64,000 nt of DNA from Mastigias papua (lineage: Eukaryota > Cnidaria > Scyphozoa > Rhizostomeae > Mastigiidae), in contig OZ025269.1 in assembly GCA_964019165.1 (NCBI GenBank), forward strand, positions 12,366,308 through 12,430,307, given 5' to 3'. The position numbers and the translations under genes are program-made. This document shows, one piece after another, positions 37,598 through 51,200 of this stretch (the first letter of the stretch is position 1; every line of letters starts with the position of its first letter). The notes under the pieces are model-generated. The model was not told the origin of the DNA. It did not search any database and worked only from the letters and a program-made list of their open reading frames with translations.

Positions 37598-39220
37598 ATG
37601 AGAAGTATGTCTCTGCTATCAAGCATTTTGTACATTCTTGCATGTCTCATGCTCTGTGTATCGAGAGGTCTTGCGATAACAGTTAAGTCAAATGGTGGAA
37701 TCGACAATTCAACTTGTTGTCAGAGCTCAGTTGTACCATGCAAATCCATAGCAATTGCTTTTTCCTGCATTTCAAATAAGACTATTGGATCGCCGTCCGT
37801 TATTTTGCTTAATGGAGTAGTAAGTTTGAATGGAAAGACAGAGCTCATTATACCAAAAGACTACAACGTCACAATCAAAAGTCAAACTGCAGTCCCAGCT
37901 GCTGTGAATTGTGAATCCAGTAGCTCAATGCTGCTTCTACGATCAAATGGAGGAGGAGCTTCTGTAGTTTTTAGAAATATCCTGGTACGTAATTGTGGTC
38001 CTAAGGTACCATCAGCTGTTTTAATAGAAGGTCCATTGAATGCAGAATTTAAAAATTGCACATTTATCAACAACATATGTTCAGGGCTGAACAGTAGAGA
38101 CGCTAACCTAACAGTCATAAACTCCAAATTTTATAACAACACTGCTAATCGAAGTGCAAATTCTGAAACTGACTTTAAATTTGGAAAGAATTCACTGGGA
38201 GGAGGTCTAGGGATCATGTTTCATAAAGGGATTGGGCTTAAAGTTCACATAATTTCCTCGACTTTTATTAGAAGCGTACGGTTCGCAAATTTTGATCCTA
38301 ATGATCAAAAGCAAGGAACAGGCAAAACAAAAATGCTTTCAAATTATCATGGAAGCGGTAGTGGACTCTTTGTTGTCAGTACATTAGCGTCTCATGATAA
38401 CTCTGTCATTATAAAAACTTGCAGCTTTGAAGAGAACACAGGAACATATGGTGGCGGCCTTATAGCTACATTCGATCAAAATTCAACACGCAATAGCATA
38501 TTCATTGAGAACTGCACTATGGCTAAAAATTCCGTATCACTTACTGGTGGGGGACTCTTAATTTCATCGTGGGACAGAGCTCATAATAATATGGTAACCT
38601 TGAGGGACTGCAGCATATTTTCAAACACTGCGATGGGTGGGGGTGCCATGAAAATAATTTACAATAGCATTGATCCTTCCAGTATGAATAGAGGAGGATC
38701 TCTAGACTTTCAAATGCACAATTGCAATGTGTTTGATAATGAGGCAATGTCAGGGTCAGCTTTACGTTTGTTATCAAATATACCCTCTGGACGTGTACCG
38801 CAATTGTTGCCAAAGCTATTTAACTGTACATTAAGCAGACACGGCCCTGCCAGAGGCTCAAAAGAGTATCCAGGAGCAATACTTAGCACCAAAGTGGGTA
38901 TTGAATTTCATGGAACAAATTATCTCACCAATAATACTCAAGGGAGTGCTATTCATATTTCATCAGGAACTCTACACATTAAAGGAATTCTATCATTTGA
39001 CCGTAATATTGGCCTACTTGGTGGTGCAGCATACCTAGCTGATGCTTCCAGAATAATGTTATACCCGGAAAGTTACTTGAGGATTTCAAACAATCATGCA
39101 AAGTTCAAAGGTGGTGGTTTATTTGTTGAGGCGACAGCTTTGCAAGAGGTGACCTATCCATACAATCCTGGATGCTTTCTTCAATATTCTGAGGCAAGAG
39201 TACTTCCATCTCTTTGGAAG
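37598..39220 (+). CDS. Copy 3 exon A (signal peptide and beta-helix)
   Basis: Donor TGGAAG|GTAAAT, phase 0, 541 codons from the chosen start. The mature protein opens ITVKSNGGIDNSTCCQSSV. The conserved LLISSWDRAHNN and LQEVTYPYNPGCFLQYSEA segments match copies 2 and 4. Confidence 0.9.
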
Positions 39221-42200
39221 GTAAATTTAAGTTTACTTTAGTGAGAAAGGTGTAGCTTTGAAATGCAAATGTATCTTACTTTAGAGTATGTAGTCGCTAA
39301 TTGGCATAAAATAAGGCAAAGTTACAAGACCGCTGTTTAGGAGAAAATTGGAGTTTATAAACGAATCCCGAACGGGAATTTTAAAGGACCACGCATATTT
39401 CCTACATGAAATGCTTGTTTTGGTATAATATACTTTTATGCATCTTGTGATTTTTGCAGGAAATTTCATAATTGCCATACTCCCTAATTAATACACCACA
39501 CATTCTCATTTTCAAGACAAACATCGGAATTTTCAAGACCACTATGAGTGGTCAATACGATTGATTTTTAGGTCCTGATATAGTGTCTACATATTGATCG
39601 AGCTGTAAGGAACAGATGATAAAATATAAGTGATGCCCAGTTGTCATTCTTGACAACGTTCATTGGCTGTACAGCACTACATACTACAAGTAAAGCCCAA
39701 GTGCACCACGTCACGGGACATTTTATAACCGTCATGAACTCACACTAATGGTACTCATCCTTCTCTCAGATGGGATTTTCTGATAATTCATAGAATTTGG
39801 ACATCTGAACAATGAGAAAGCTGAATTTTTTTCTTCTTGAGAAAATATTCTATCTTGCATCACCTCCATTTCAGTTACATGCCAGGTCCTTATGTGACCC
39901 TTAATGAGGATCCTACTTTTTGTTGTTTAATATTTTCCTAAAAACAGTACCTGTTATACCGGCCCACATTTATTACTTGATGCATGCCATTATGCTATAC
40001 TAATAGTGGTTCTATGAAGGTAAATCTTCTTCAATCATTTGGTATCTTTTTAGTCATAGATAAGTTTGCACTTTAGGATTGCCGTATTGAGGCAGATGGA
40101 AACAGCTGAGCTGTGATGCATCATAGGTTCTCCAATCTCTCCTGCATATCGCATACAGTATTTTTTCGATTATAAGCCTTGGTTTACATTTTTATTTGGA
40201 AAGTTTTGGTGCGGCTTATAATCAAGGGTGGTTTACATTTTTATCTAAGGTGTCAAACCATCATATCACTTCGCTTATACCGTGAAAGATTGTTTGATGT
40301 TTGTGGCATACCAGTAGGTGATTCAACAAACCTCTCCTGCGACCAGCTAGTAGTGCAGATGGCGAAGAAGTACTCCTTGAAGGAGAGGAAGAAATACTCG
40401 TGAATGACGTTGAAGACATGGATGATGCCATGCTTGACAATAATTTTGTTGGTTAAGCTATTTAGTTGAAGCATGAAGTCTTTGAAGGCTCTAAACCTCT
40501 AAAAGGTGTTTGACTTGAAGTACTGTATACTACGATCTTTGCTTCGTTTCGTTTACAAAAATATCGCTGCATTCAGTTACGAGTTTTGTGAGTACGGCTT
40601 ATAATCGATGCCGGTTTATACTTTATCGGAGCCTCGTTAAATCCTGCTTATACTCAAGTGCGGCTTATAAACATAGGCGGTTTATAATCGAAGAAGTACG
40701 GTAATTCCAATTCCAGAGCTATAAACAAAAGGTCTATGGCTCATTGTTTTTTAGCCCCATCCCTTCCTAATGCTCAAAGATCTTTAGCTATTCCTGTAAT
40801 TTTGTTCCTATAATGGCAAAACCAAGAAATTTTCCCAATTTATTTTTCATTAAGAGCAGTTACCAAGAAGAATTACTCTCGTCAAATGTAGACAATAGTA
40901 TATACAAGAAAGTCCTGTACAAGCATGAGGGATATGACTTTGCTCAAATTCTTGGCAATAACTGATTACTTAATAGAACTGAATGCATTATACATGATAT
41001 AAGCTAGTTACTTGTAGATACCACAGGCAGTAAAACACATAGCTCTTTTGCCAGCATTAGTGCAAATATAACTCTAGAAGCCTTTTCGTATGAGATAGAC
41101 CAGATCACTGGACCGGGATAGCTAGCTTGAGTGTGTTACTTTAAAGCTTGCGCTCATACGGCACTGTCGCTAAAGTTATATATTTTCACCTCACTATTAT
41201 AGACTAAATTCCTGTTTAAAATTATACTCAATTTGGCACAGTTCCTACTGTCCTTTTCATGTTCTGAACTCTCATTTACGAAAAAGGAATTTACGAATTA
41301 CGTGATCTCAGTGGTGAATGAGTATCCTCTTTTTCTCTGAAAGAAGTTGACTCTAACGTGTCTCTACTTCTATCCTACGTGTACTCTGTCCAACGGAGAA
41401 AACCAGAATTTAAGCAGGTTGTGATGATTAAACTCTACTCTTGCAATGCAGATAAATCCCCACACATACGAAGCTACATTTTTAAGGGTCAGACTGTAAT
41501 AGTTTCATATTTTCCCAACATAAAGATTATTTTTAGTGTTATTATGACTCTTGTTCGAAGGTTCACTTTGTTTAATCTAGATAAAAGCAAAAACTTCGAA
41601 TTCTAGTAGCTTTTACAGGCTTCTAAAATTTTCACAGGTAATAGTGTATCAAAAATTGTCAGCTTTTCAGATGCATGCAAAAGCTGAACATATGAACAAC
41701 TGAAGCTTCTACATTGATTTTACCTTGATTTTAGAATTGTTATTTCTTAAGCATCAAAAGTCTACATTGCTACCCTACAGTAGGAAGCTATCTTGTTATC
41801 AAACTGAAATAGATTCTCATTCTTATGATGTATACTTCTGGAAAAACAGCCTGCAGGCTCTTATTTTTGCAGGTTCTTACATTCAGGGCATTAGCGTAGA
41901 AGATAGTTGACTTTCTTCCCGAGTTGTATATAGCACTGTGCTTACGGTAAATGTTTTTGTCAATTTTCATATTCTATGAGATAAAAACAATCCATGTTGA
42001 GTCATCCTTGTCCAGAGATTGATTTGCAAATTCTTTGAAATACATAGAAATGCACACCTGAGGGCATCAATATCGGAAGATTTTCTGGAAAGTTTACTGC
42101 GCATCAGCATCGAAAGGGTCCTACTCAAAACTGAACTGGCTGGACTCTCTAGTGAATACTGTTAAGACTATCAATAATAGGAAACTTTTAGCTAAAAATC

Positions 42201-45200
42201 AAAATTTGAGGATATTTATAAGATTTTAACTCTTAACTAATTCAAAAGAGATTTTGCCGCAAAATTTGTGTTAACCCCTGCTTTCCAGGCTTTTGAAGGA
42301 CATAGTTGTTATAAATTTTTTGGGGTGAAGTCTCAGATGCTAGATCTGTAGAATCCAGTTCATTGATTCAGTGCTATATGCATAAGGAGAAAGCAGTATC
42401 TTTTTTTAATGTTAGTGCATATATTGCATATTTACAGTATTGTAGCATTAACTTGTTTCATATTGCCAATTTGATTCATTTAGTTCGAAAAGAAAGGGAT
42501 CAGGGCTCTTGAAGATCGTTTCATAATAGCATGCCCTAATTGAAGATAGTATTCCTTATTATGGAATAAATGGCTAGAGAGAGCTGAATTGTGTGCATGT
42601 TCATAATAAAAATGTGTCATATTAACTTTGTTAATTCTGCATGTCACCTTATGCAAAAATTGTCAAATTGCATTCTATGTACTTATTTCTGCTCAATAAT
42701 TTATACGTGAACTTTTGCGATAAGCTAGCTATCTACTCTTTTAGACCAAAGTTGAATTTACAAACAACAGTGCATCATTGAAAGGAGCAGCTTTATTTGT
42801 GAACAGTCTTGTTGGTTGTCGATGGGGTGAAAATGATTTTAATAGACAACTTAATAGGACGTTGCGATGGGCAGACAAGATAACTTACACTGGTAACTAT
42901 ATATTTTTGGAAGGCAGTGGTGTTAAGATTGAAGGACCCAAAGTTGACATTGCAACTGACACTTATGATTACATTGTGAGAAACTTGCATACACCGTTGA
43001 AGGTGAGCGATTTATCTTATTCATAATATCTGTTCGTGAACGGACATGTAGTGTTGTATAAGTATAATTTTTCATAAGAGGTATGGACATAAGCAATGCC
43101 TAGTGAAACTTTTATTTTAATCTAAAACTCATGAGAGTAGCAAACATCAGGTAACAGCCACTCGATAAACAGGATTGTGTTACAGATATTCTTGCAAGGT
43201 GCAATGGATTTAAATATTGAGAGCGCAAAGGTGAGTATTGCAAGTTACACCTATGGTTGTCTTGTTGAAAACTCACAGAAAAGTATTTATGCAAGATTGT
43301 TTCTATGTTCATAATTCTATTGCTAAATGGATGAATAGCAGATCATTACAAAATGACTTCAGTCATACCAATGGGAACAAAGGGTATAAGAAGAAACGAA
43401 AGACGGAATCCGATGGAAAAGAAGAGATGATAAACTTATTCAGGTTTTGAATAGTCTACATTTTTAAGTGTAGAAGATACTCGCCAACAATAATCTTTGA
43501 GGATCATGAGTTCAAATCCCACTCTGTTTGTTTATTTTCTCCTACTTGTATTTCACAAGTTATCATCCTTGAGATTCCTTAAATGAGGACCGTGTTGATC
43601 ATTCAAATTGTGCAACCAAATTTTTCATCACTTCCCTTATATGTTGGGTAAAGTAATAACAACTACTATTTGAATATTTTTTCCACAAAGGTAGTCGTAA
43701 AGCCACTTATTAATGTCAAATGCATTTCAAAATTGACAGTATAACTATTGGATGCAGTTGTTAGCCAAAGTATTAGAATCTGTCAGAAAATGAGGCACTA
43801 TAGACAAAATAAAGAACTGAAATTTTTCCAGGAGTTTTATTCAGTAGGACAAAAGCTCTTTGAGCATAGGTAGCAGATGTCAACTTTTCTTGTCAGGTAG
43901 AATGCAAAGGTATATTGTACTGACGGAAGATAGAGAACGGAAATCTCACCAGTAGGAACATTTTCGAGAGATAGCAAGAAGAGGAAAATGGGCAAAGTGT
44001 GCAATTTTGCGCATGGACTGAATTCGTTTCAGCTAGAAACTTACTTATAACAAGATTGCAGCATTTATGCTAGTATTTCTTGCTACTTAATGGAAATTTA
44101 TCCTATTTTAGTTTAACCTATAAAGCTTTCCCATTATTTGCATTCTTGATATTTCATTTCTTGCAAAAGTCATTACAAGATAAGTATTTCTTGACCTCGT
44201 TGGCAGCCCTGTAGCCTTCTCTAGTAGCAATATTTGACGATGCGTTTTTGCCATTATACTAATTAGTAGGATCCCAGTCTTGGAATTACCATTCCCAAAA
44301 TGGGATCCCTTTATGTGCAATAAAGACTTGAGACCTATGCTATGTTACAGCATACGACTTACGTAGTTGCACCAAGCATTATCATGAATGCTGTGATGAA
44401 ATAAGAGAGAAGTAAAACTTAGAATCATGGTAGAAAATTAAAGTAACTGGTTTGTATCTTAGATAATCCAGATCTTATGGTTGCGATATGTATTTTGTTC
44501 CTAGATCGCGCCGGGAGAGAAGTTTACACTCAATATTTCAGCAATAGATCAGCTTGGAAATGAAGTTTATAGCGTCCCAGTCGTTAAACATATACTTGAA
44601 CGCTCTTCAACGCAGGAAATATCAGTTGGAGAGCAATACCTTGTTTTCCATCCTGGAAAGAGCACTAGCCCTCGAATTTCATTGAACCTACCTGGAATAA
44701 AGATATATAGTGAAATAGCTGGTGTGCATGCTACGGAATTCATACGCATATCTGAGACACAGTCGAGCTTCTTGGTGGAGAAAGACTTGAAGTTGGAGAC
44801 GCAGAAGTGCTACCCTGGCTTTGTTTTTGATGGTAACACTTGTGTTTGTGATTCAACGATTCTAGGAGTAGAAAAGTAGGTTGAAAGATATTATGATGCA
44901 CCATATGTTCTCCATCTGACTTTATGTTGTTTTGTTGATAGGCTGAAAAGCAGAACTACAGGTAATGGCAGGGTCAAATGAAATAATCCACCCAAAGCCT
45001 TAAATACTTAGAAATGAAGAACGGAAAAGTTCGATCAGTTGCACCAGTTTAAAGTGGACTGACCTTGAACTTAAAGAATCTTGTTCACTAGGTTTTTTAA
45101 GATTCTGAATTCATTCGTAGATTTGAGAAGACGACAGTCAAACTTTAAAATGAAAGGGAAGTTCTAAAATAAGCGGTGATTGTGTATTTACCAAAAAATA

Positions 45201-48200
45201 GTCTGTGAATTGATAGAGGTGAAAGAGAGAAAACATTACTTCATCTATAGTCAAAATAAATCTGTTGAGCTTCACAAATTACAAGCCAAGAATTAAGATA
45301 TCCTTAGAATATGGTATATACAAAGTGCAATAAGTCGTATTGCGATTGCTTCTGAATATCACACCAGAATATAGATATTATCATTCACTTGAGAATTGTT
45401 TCTTCCAACATACCTCTATCTTGAAATTCTCTTTCGCAGGTGCAGCAAAGGTCGTTATCTCTATCTAAAGGAAGGGTATTGGGGCGGCATTGTGAATGGC
45501 CGGTTTGTAACCCATATTTGCCCACGTGAATATTGTAAATGTACCAAAAAACTGGGCACTGCCGGTTGCTTTTATGACTTTCAAAAGCCCGATGACTTTT
45601 GCATTCCTGGAAGAGTAGGCACGTTGTGTGGGAGATGCAAAGACGGTCTGGCATTGAGCCTTCGTCCAACAAAGTGTATTAATTGTGATGGCACTGGTGC
45701 CATTCTTGCAACATCTATTGTTATGGTTGTGATTTTTACTGTACTCATAATATACTTTAATCCAAATATACCAACTGACATGCGTGGAATTTTGTTCTAT
45801 GTCCAAGTAATGCCTTTCCTTTTCAAGCCTAATGATAGAGTTGGTGATATTGTTACGACAATTTCTGGTATATCTGATCTTGGAAGACCAACAGAGTATC
45901 CAATCAATACATGTGCGATGCCGGGCCTTGGCAATCTGGGAACCACTGCATTGAATTACTCCACACCTGCAACAGTGCTTCTAATTTTGATTCTAACGTA
46001 CGCACTCAGTGCTTACATTAAGTCTGAGCGTGGGAAACCGTTCCAATGCTTCTTTGTACTGCTCGTCCTTATGTACAAGTATCTTGTTGAAACCAGTTTT
46101 GCTCTTTTACATTGTGTCGATGTCGGAGGTATGTGAAATCTTTTAAGTTATTCTGCTGAAGTGGTATTGACATGAGAGAAAGTAAAAATATGCAAACCGA
46201 ATTCCCTTAGCTTGACATGTAGGTAAAACAAAACACCTGCTTGGTGACAAAACTATGTAGAATAACTGCCCTTCTGCTAAATAGGAAGTTTCAATGTGAT
46301 TACAACTACAGGAGGGGAATATGGAGATATGTATTATGTGAAAAAATACATACGTAAATACACACATATTTAGTAAATTATATAATACATATTACATATA
46401 CACCATAATCCCTGCGCTCTGTAATCTTCTACTTGGTATATATGTGTTGAATGAACACATAGTTTATGGATTGTTAATCTTTCAAGTTTAGGATCAGCAT
46501 GATAAGATTCTCATCTCAAATTTCATTTTACGTTCAGGCCGAGAAGTGTTTTTCTACGATGGCAGTCAGGAATGCTTTAAAGATTTTCATCTATCATTCT
46601 TCATCATTTCGTTATGCGTCATACTGATTTTCGTGCTTTTACCAACAATATTGCTGGTTATCATTGTGCATAGAGGGGCAGGAATGAAATATTGCTGCTT
46701 GAAAATAGAAGCGCCGGTCATCGATGTCATAACACAAGGATTAAGGTAAAACCGTCATAGTTTACTTGCTGGGATTCGAATTTATGTTTGAGCTTTCTGT
46801 TTGCTATTTCTGTCTTTCTTGGAATGTCAATTTTCATGTAAATCGCCTTCAGAAAAGAACCAATGTGCTTTCATTAAGTTTATGCAGTAACAAGGATTTG
46901 ATTTGATTCCATTTCGTACTTAAGTTTGATATGCAGTATTGACTACTGTGGGCAATGATATTCAGTTTAATGCAGTAATAAATTTTAAATATCTGAAGTG
47001 ATACTGCAATTTAAGGACATATGTGTACTTACTCGAGAAAAATGTTATTCCGATAAAAATTTCCCTTAGCTTCAATCCACTCCTCTTGCCAAAACCTTAC
47101 TTTGCGAAGGTGAGCTCAGAATCATTAATTAATGTTGCGAAGCACTCAGTGGGTAGTCACTACTACCGAATACTTTGCTCTCTAACTCATTCTCTAGATC
47201 TACAACCACATGCTCTACCTACTCACCAACACAGTTCTACCCACTCATGTCTTTCCAAATTTTATTACCTAATCCATGGACTCTAACCTACAAGTCAGCA
47301 CCTGTTTTCAGAGCTTTTAAACCATGGTGATTCATACCGTCCTATTCCTTACCGGAATCCTTTAACTTGTCTTCTTTCAAATTTAAAATCAACCAACTCG
47401 ATCTTGACTCTCCATCTGCTTAAAGTGTCTATTTCCTCTTTTGTTTTTGGCTTTTAAACCTTAATAATATACTGAGAAAACTAATTGTTTATCATTAGGC
47501 AAATACGGATTAAGTATTTTCCTGTTGCACCGTATAACAACTTGAGTTTAGGAAAGAAATTTGTTATATGTCATTTATGCCATATGGTATTTGACATTCT
47601 TCTATTTACTATACGGTCGTGAGAAAGAGATAGGTATGGACCTTGTTGACTTTGTTAGAATCAGTAAAAATATAAACCTCCCTCTAGGAAGCCATAAAGT
47701 TGATGTACCTTAAAGCTACATAGAGCTGTTCATTGTTTTTATTTTGACCAGAATGCATCTCTTCATAGGAGGCATATCCAGGATGAATTATGCGAAGAAT
47801 GTAGAAGCAACAGAGAGCGAATATCGCGAACTGTTCACAATGACAATATGGAATTAGACTACTGTTCTCCTTGCTCAGAGAAACTTGATCAATCATGCAA
47901 AGGCTGCTCACAAAAGGCAAAACGTTTTTGGTTCACTTACTTTGGAAACGAGCGTGGTTGGTGGTGGTCAGTTGATTTTGCCAGGAGAGTCATTTTGGTA
48001 GCAGTCTACGTTTTCGTACAAGATTTACAGCTGAAGCAGGTTGGTTTTGTATACTGTTTTGGCAAACTGAACAACAATGCCATGGCCAAAGATTTGTCAG
48101 AAGTGATAGATCTATTAATTGGTAACATGCCATTACTACATCTGATTAACTATATTCCAAAGTTAGACCTAAGGGCAGGTCATAATGTATGTATGCGTTT

Positions 48201-51200
48201 TATAAGAGATGTTCAAAGGTTTATACTTATAAATTGTTTATAATTTCAGGCCTATTGGTTTCTTGCAACACCATTCTACAGGTAATGAAAGAATTTCAAA
48301 CGACCAGATATCCCATTATTTTAAAACTAAATTCAAGGATATACTTTGTGGATTTAGAGAAGGGTGTAACACTCAGCATGATCTAATTAAGGCGATCGAA
48401 GAGCGAAAGAAATTCCTAGAAAATTCAGGGGTTGTAGGAGTGTTCTGATGGACCAATCTAAAGCCTGTGACTCTCTGCCTCATGACCATTGTATCGCCAA
48501 TTTGACAGCGTGCCGTTAGAACTCAAGCACAAAATATAGGTAGGAGTTTCAGCTAGGGTCACTACCTGGACCGATTCTACCTAACATTTTCATTAATGAT
48601 TTGTTTCTTTAACCTGTTTTCCAATATATATGGTTTTGCAAATGACAGCATCATCTTCACCTGTAGAAATGACCTAAAAAAATAGCAATGAATTTGGAAG
48701 GTGATATATTTAAATCATTAGAATTGTGCAAATAGTATTGTATGATGATGAAACCTGGGCTCAGAACCAAAACAGGACTATTTTTGGAATCAACTCCAAA
48801 ATTCATTCATACATCTGAGCGTTTCTAGGTAATCAAATCTTATCTCTCACCCCTCTCTACTACTCTTCATTTATCAATAAAATAATGTGTTGCAAATGTA
48901 TCTACGTCACTGAAGGCTGTACCTGAATCTGGTTACATTCAATTTTGCATTTCAAAGCTATACTATATGCAATTCTATCAACACAGACTGGTTTTCCATA
49001 AAGGAGGGACCACCAGAACATTGGTAGAGCCTTTAGTATCTGTATTTCTATATGTTAAAATGTCATTCACGGTAGCCATATCTATCATGCTCCAAATGGT
49101 ATCCTTTATGCAAATATGTTTTTGGTAAATGGTACTTTTTTAGATTGTGCTTAAAGGTTACTAGTATCGCTCACATGGAATGGCATTGTAGTGAACCCCC
49201 AAAATTCCCGTTAATGTTTCTGGAGATCAAGAAAGAACAAAATCTAAGCACTTATATAAATGGGCAAAAATTACCAGCAATATACTTGCCATATTCATTG
49301 GACTTGAGACAGACAGCAACTACCATTTAATAAGCATGTACAAAACCTGTTCCAAAAAGCAACAAAAAGGCCAGCGCTTTTTCCAGGATTAATATGTGCG
49401 TTCCAAGAAACAGGCATTTGCTACTTGCAATGTACGGTTTGTCGGGTTTCAATTACTGCCCTTTAACATGGCTATTCTGAAATAAAATTGTCGGCAAAAA
49501 GGTGGATCTGCCGTTTTACCTATGAACATGAATTAATGATCCTTTTCATACCATACCATATGACAAACAAATTAGTCCCCAGTCCTCACACATATCCACA
49601 CTTTTTTGGGGCACCCTTTCTGCCAAGGACTATTGCAAGTAATGTCGTATTTTGAAGTGGATAGAGAAAATATTTAAACACTCAAAGCAATTTCCGAGAT
49701 ACTGAGAAGCAATGTATGACCCAAGGAAGATCGATCTTGATTACCTATGCTTTGATCCGGGACTTCTCATTTCTAGGCACTAAAAATGTTCCAGGACCTA
49801 AAACAACCGGAATACGACATGTTTTTGTTGAACAAGCCATCTATTTATTGTGTGTTTAAAATGTTTTTATGAATTTGGTCGCAATAGCATTGCTAACGAC
49901 GAGCTGTACCCTGTGTACCAGAATATGATGACATCACCAGTGGCTCAAGTCTAATGTGAGTGTAGCCTTTCAGTTATGAAAATGATTAAAAGTCAGTTGA
50001 AGAGGATCGTGAATAAAAGCAGAGGCATGGAAAGCTGGGAACAATGGTGGCAAATTCCCGCAGAAAGTTTGCAATCGTTGAAAGGTGCCCTCAAAGTGTC
50101 AAAATGTGTCCATAATCTTGAGAAAAATTCATGAGCGAGGCTCTTCCAAAATCACAATGAGGCTCTTACTTTGTTAAGTTACTTTTGACATAAGTAAAAG
50201 TTTGAAAATTTAAATCTCAAATTATCAAACAATTACAAATACCAAGCCTAGGCAGAAAACATCTGGTTCTTATAAAAAAGAGTGCATTGCGATTAATCAA
50301 GTTCCTATGGGCTAGAGAATTCATGATGGAAGCATGGTAAGCTTATTAATGTGTCGTGGTTAACGGTGCTAGGCAGGTTTTCACTGCGAGGCCAAATTTT
50401 TCCCACAATTTGCCATACAGCCTCTCAAAAAAATACTTTACTCTCTAACAGTTACGACATATCAACCCCTGACCCCTTGACCACTGCGCCACGGTTCTTA
50501 TGTGAGAGGAATATTGGGCATTTTCAGAATGAAACGAAGAAATACAATAGCGATACATGTGCACAAATGAGATATGGTCTAAATTTCAGGTGAATCTGCA
50601 TTTGATTATATCTGTGGATGGCTTACATCATGAGATTTCGGTGTTTCAAACCAAATTTCCTTTCCTTGAAATACTGTACATGAATGTTGACATCTCCCGT
50701 CCTTAAAATAGAAATTTTTAACCCCACTTGTGTTGCATTAGAAGCGCATAACCACAGCTGTATATTATACGCATAACCACAGCTGTATGTTATACGTATT
50801 AGGATTTAACTTCTGAATATTGCATATTATATCGTGTAACTTTTAGTCTCTACAGTAGACTCTTACTTTGCAATTGCTGAAAGATTACCCTCCTTAATAT
50901 AAAACATGTATATTAATTGTCTAATAAGAGATATGAAACACAAAATATATGGGGCTTATAGCTTACAAGACAGTTCAAATGATGAAAACGAGATTTTTAT
51001 AGTAAAGATTCTTTGTGAACGGCAATTACTTGAGAACAAACAGTGACTTTGATTAGTGATATTTTTTCTAATTTATCTATTAATGTCATCTGGCAATAAC
51101 AAAATCATTACCATTTTGATACTGCTTGGCATGCCTATTTGTTCTTGAATAATGCAAATGGCTCAATATACAGTTCTCTGCAAAATGTTAGGAGATAGTT

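Noticed and set aside
43509..43520. GTTCAAATCCC, a perfect B box
   Set aside because: No A box, acceptor stem or anticodon stem could be drawn around it.
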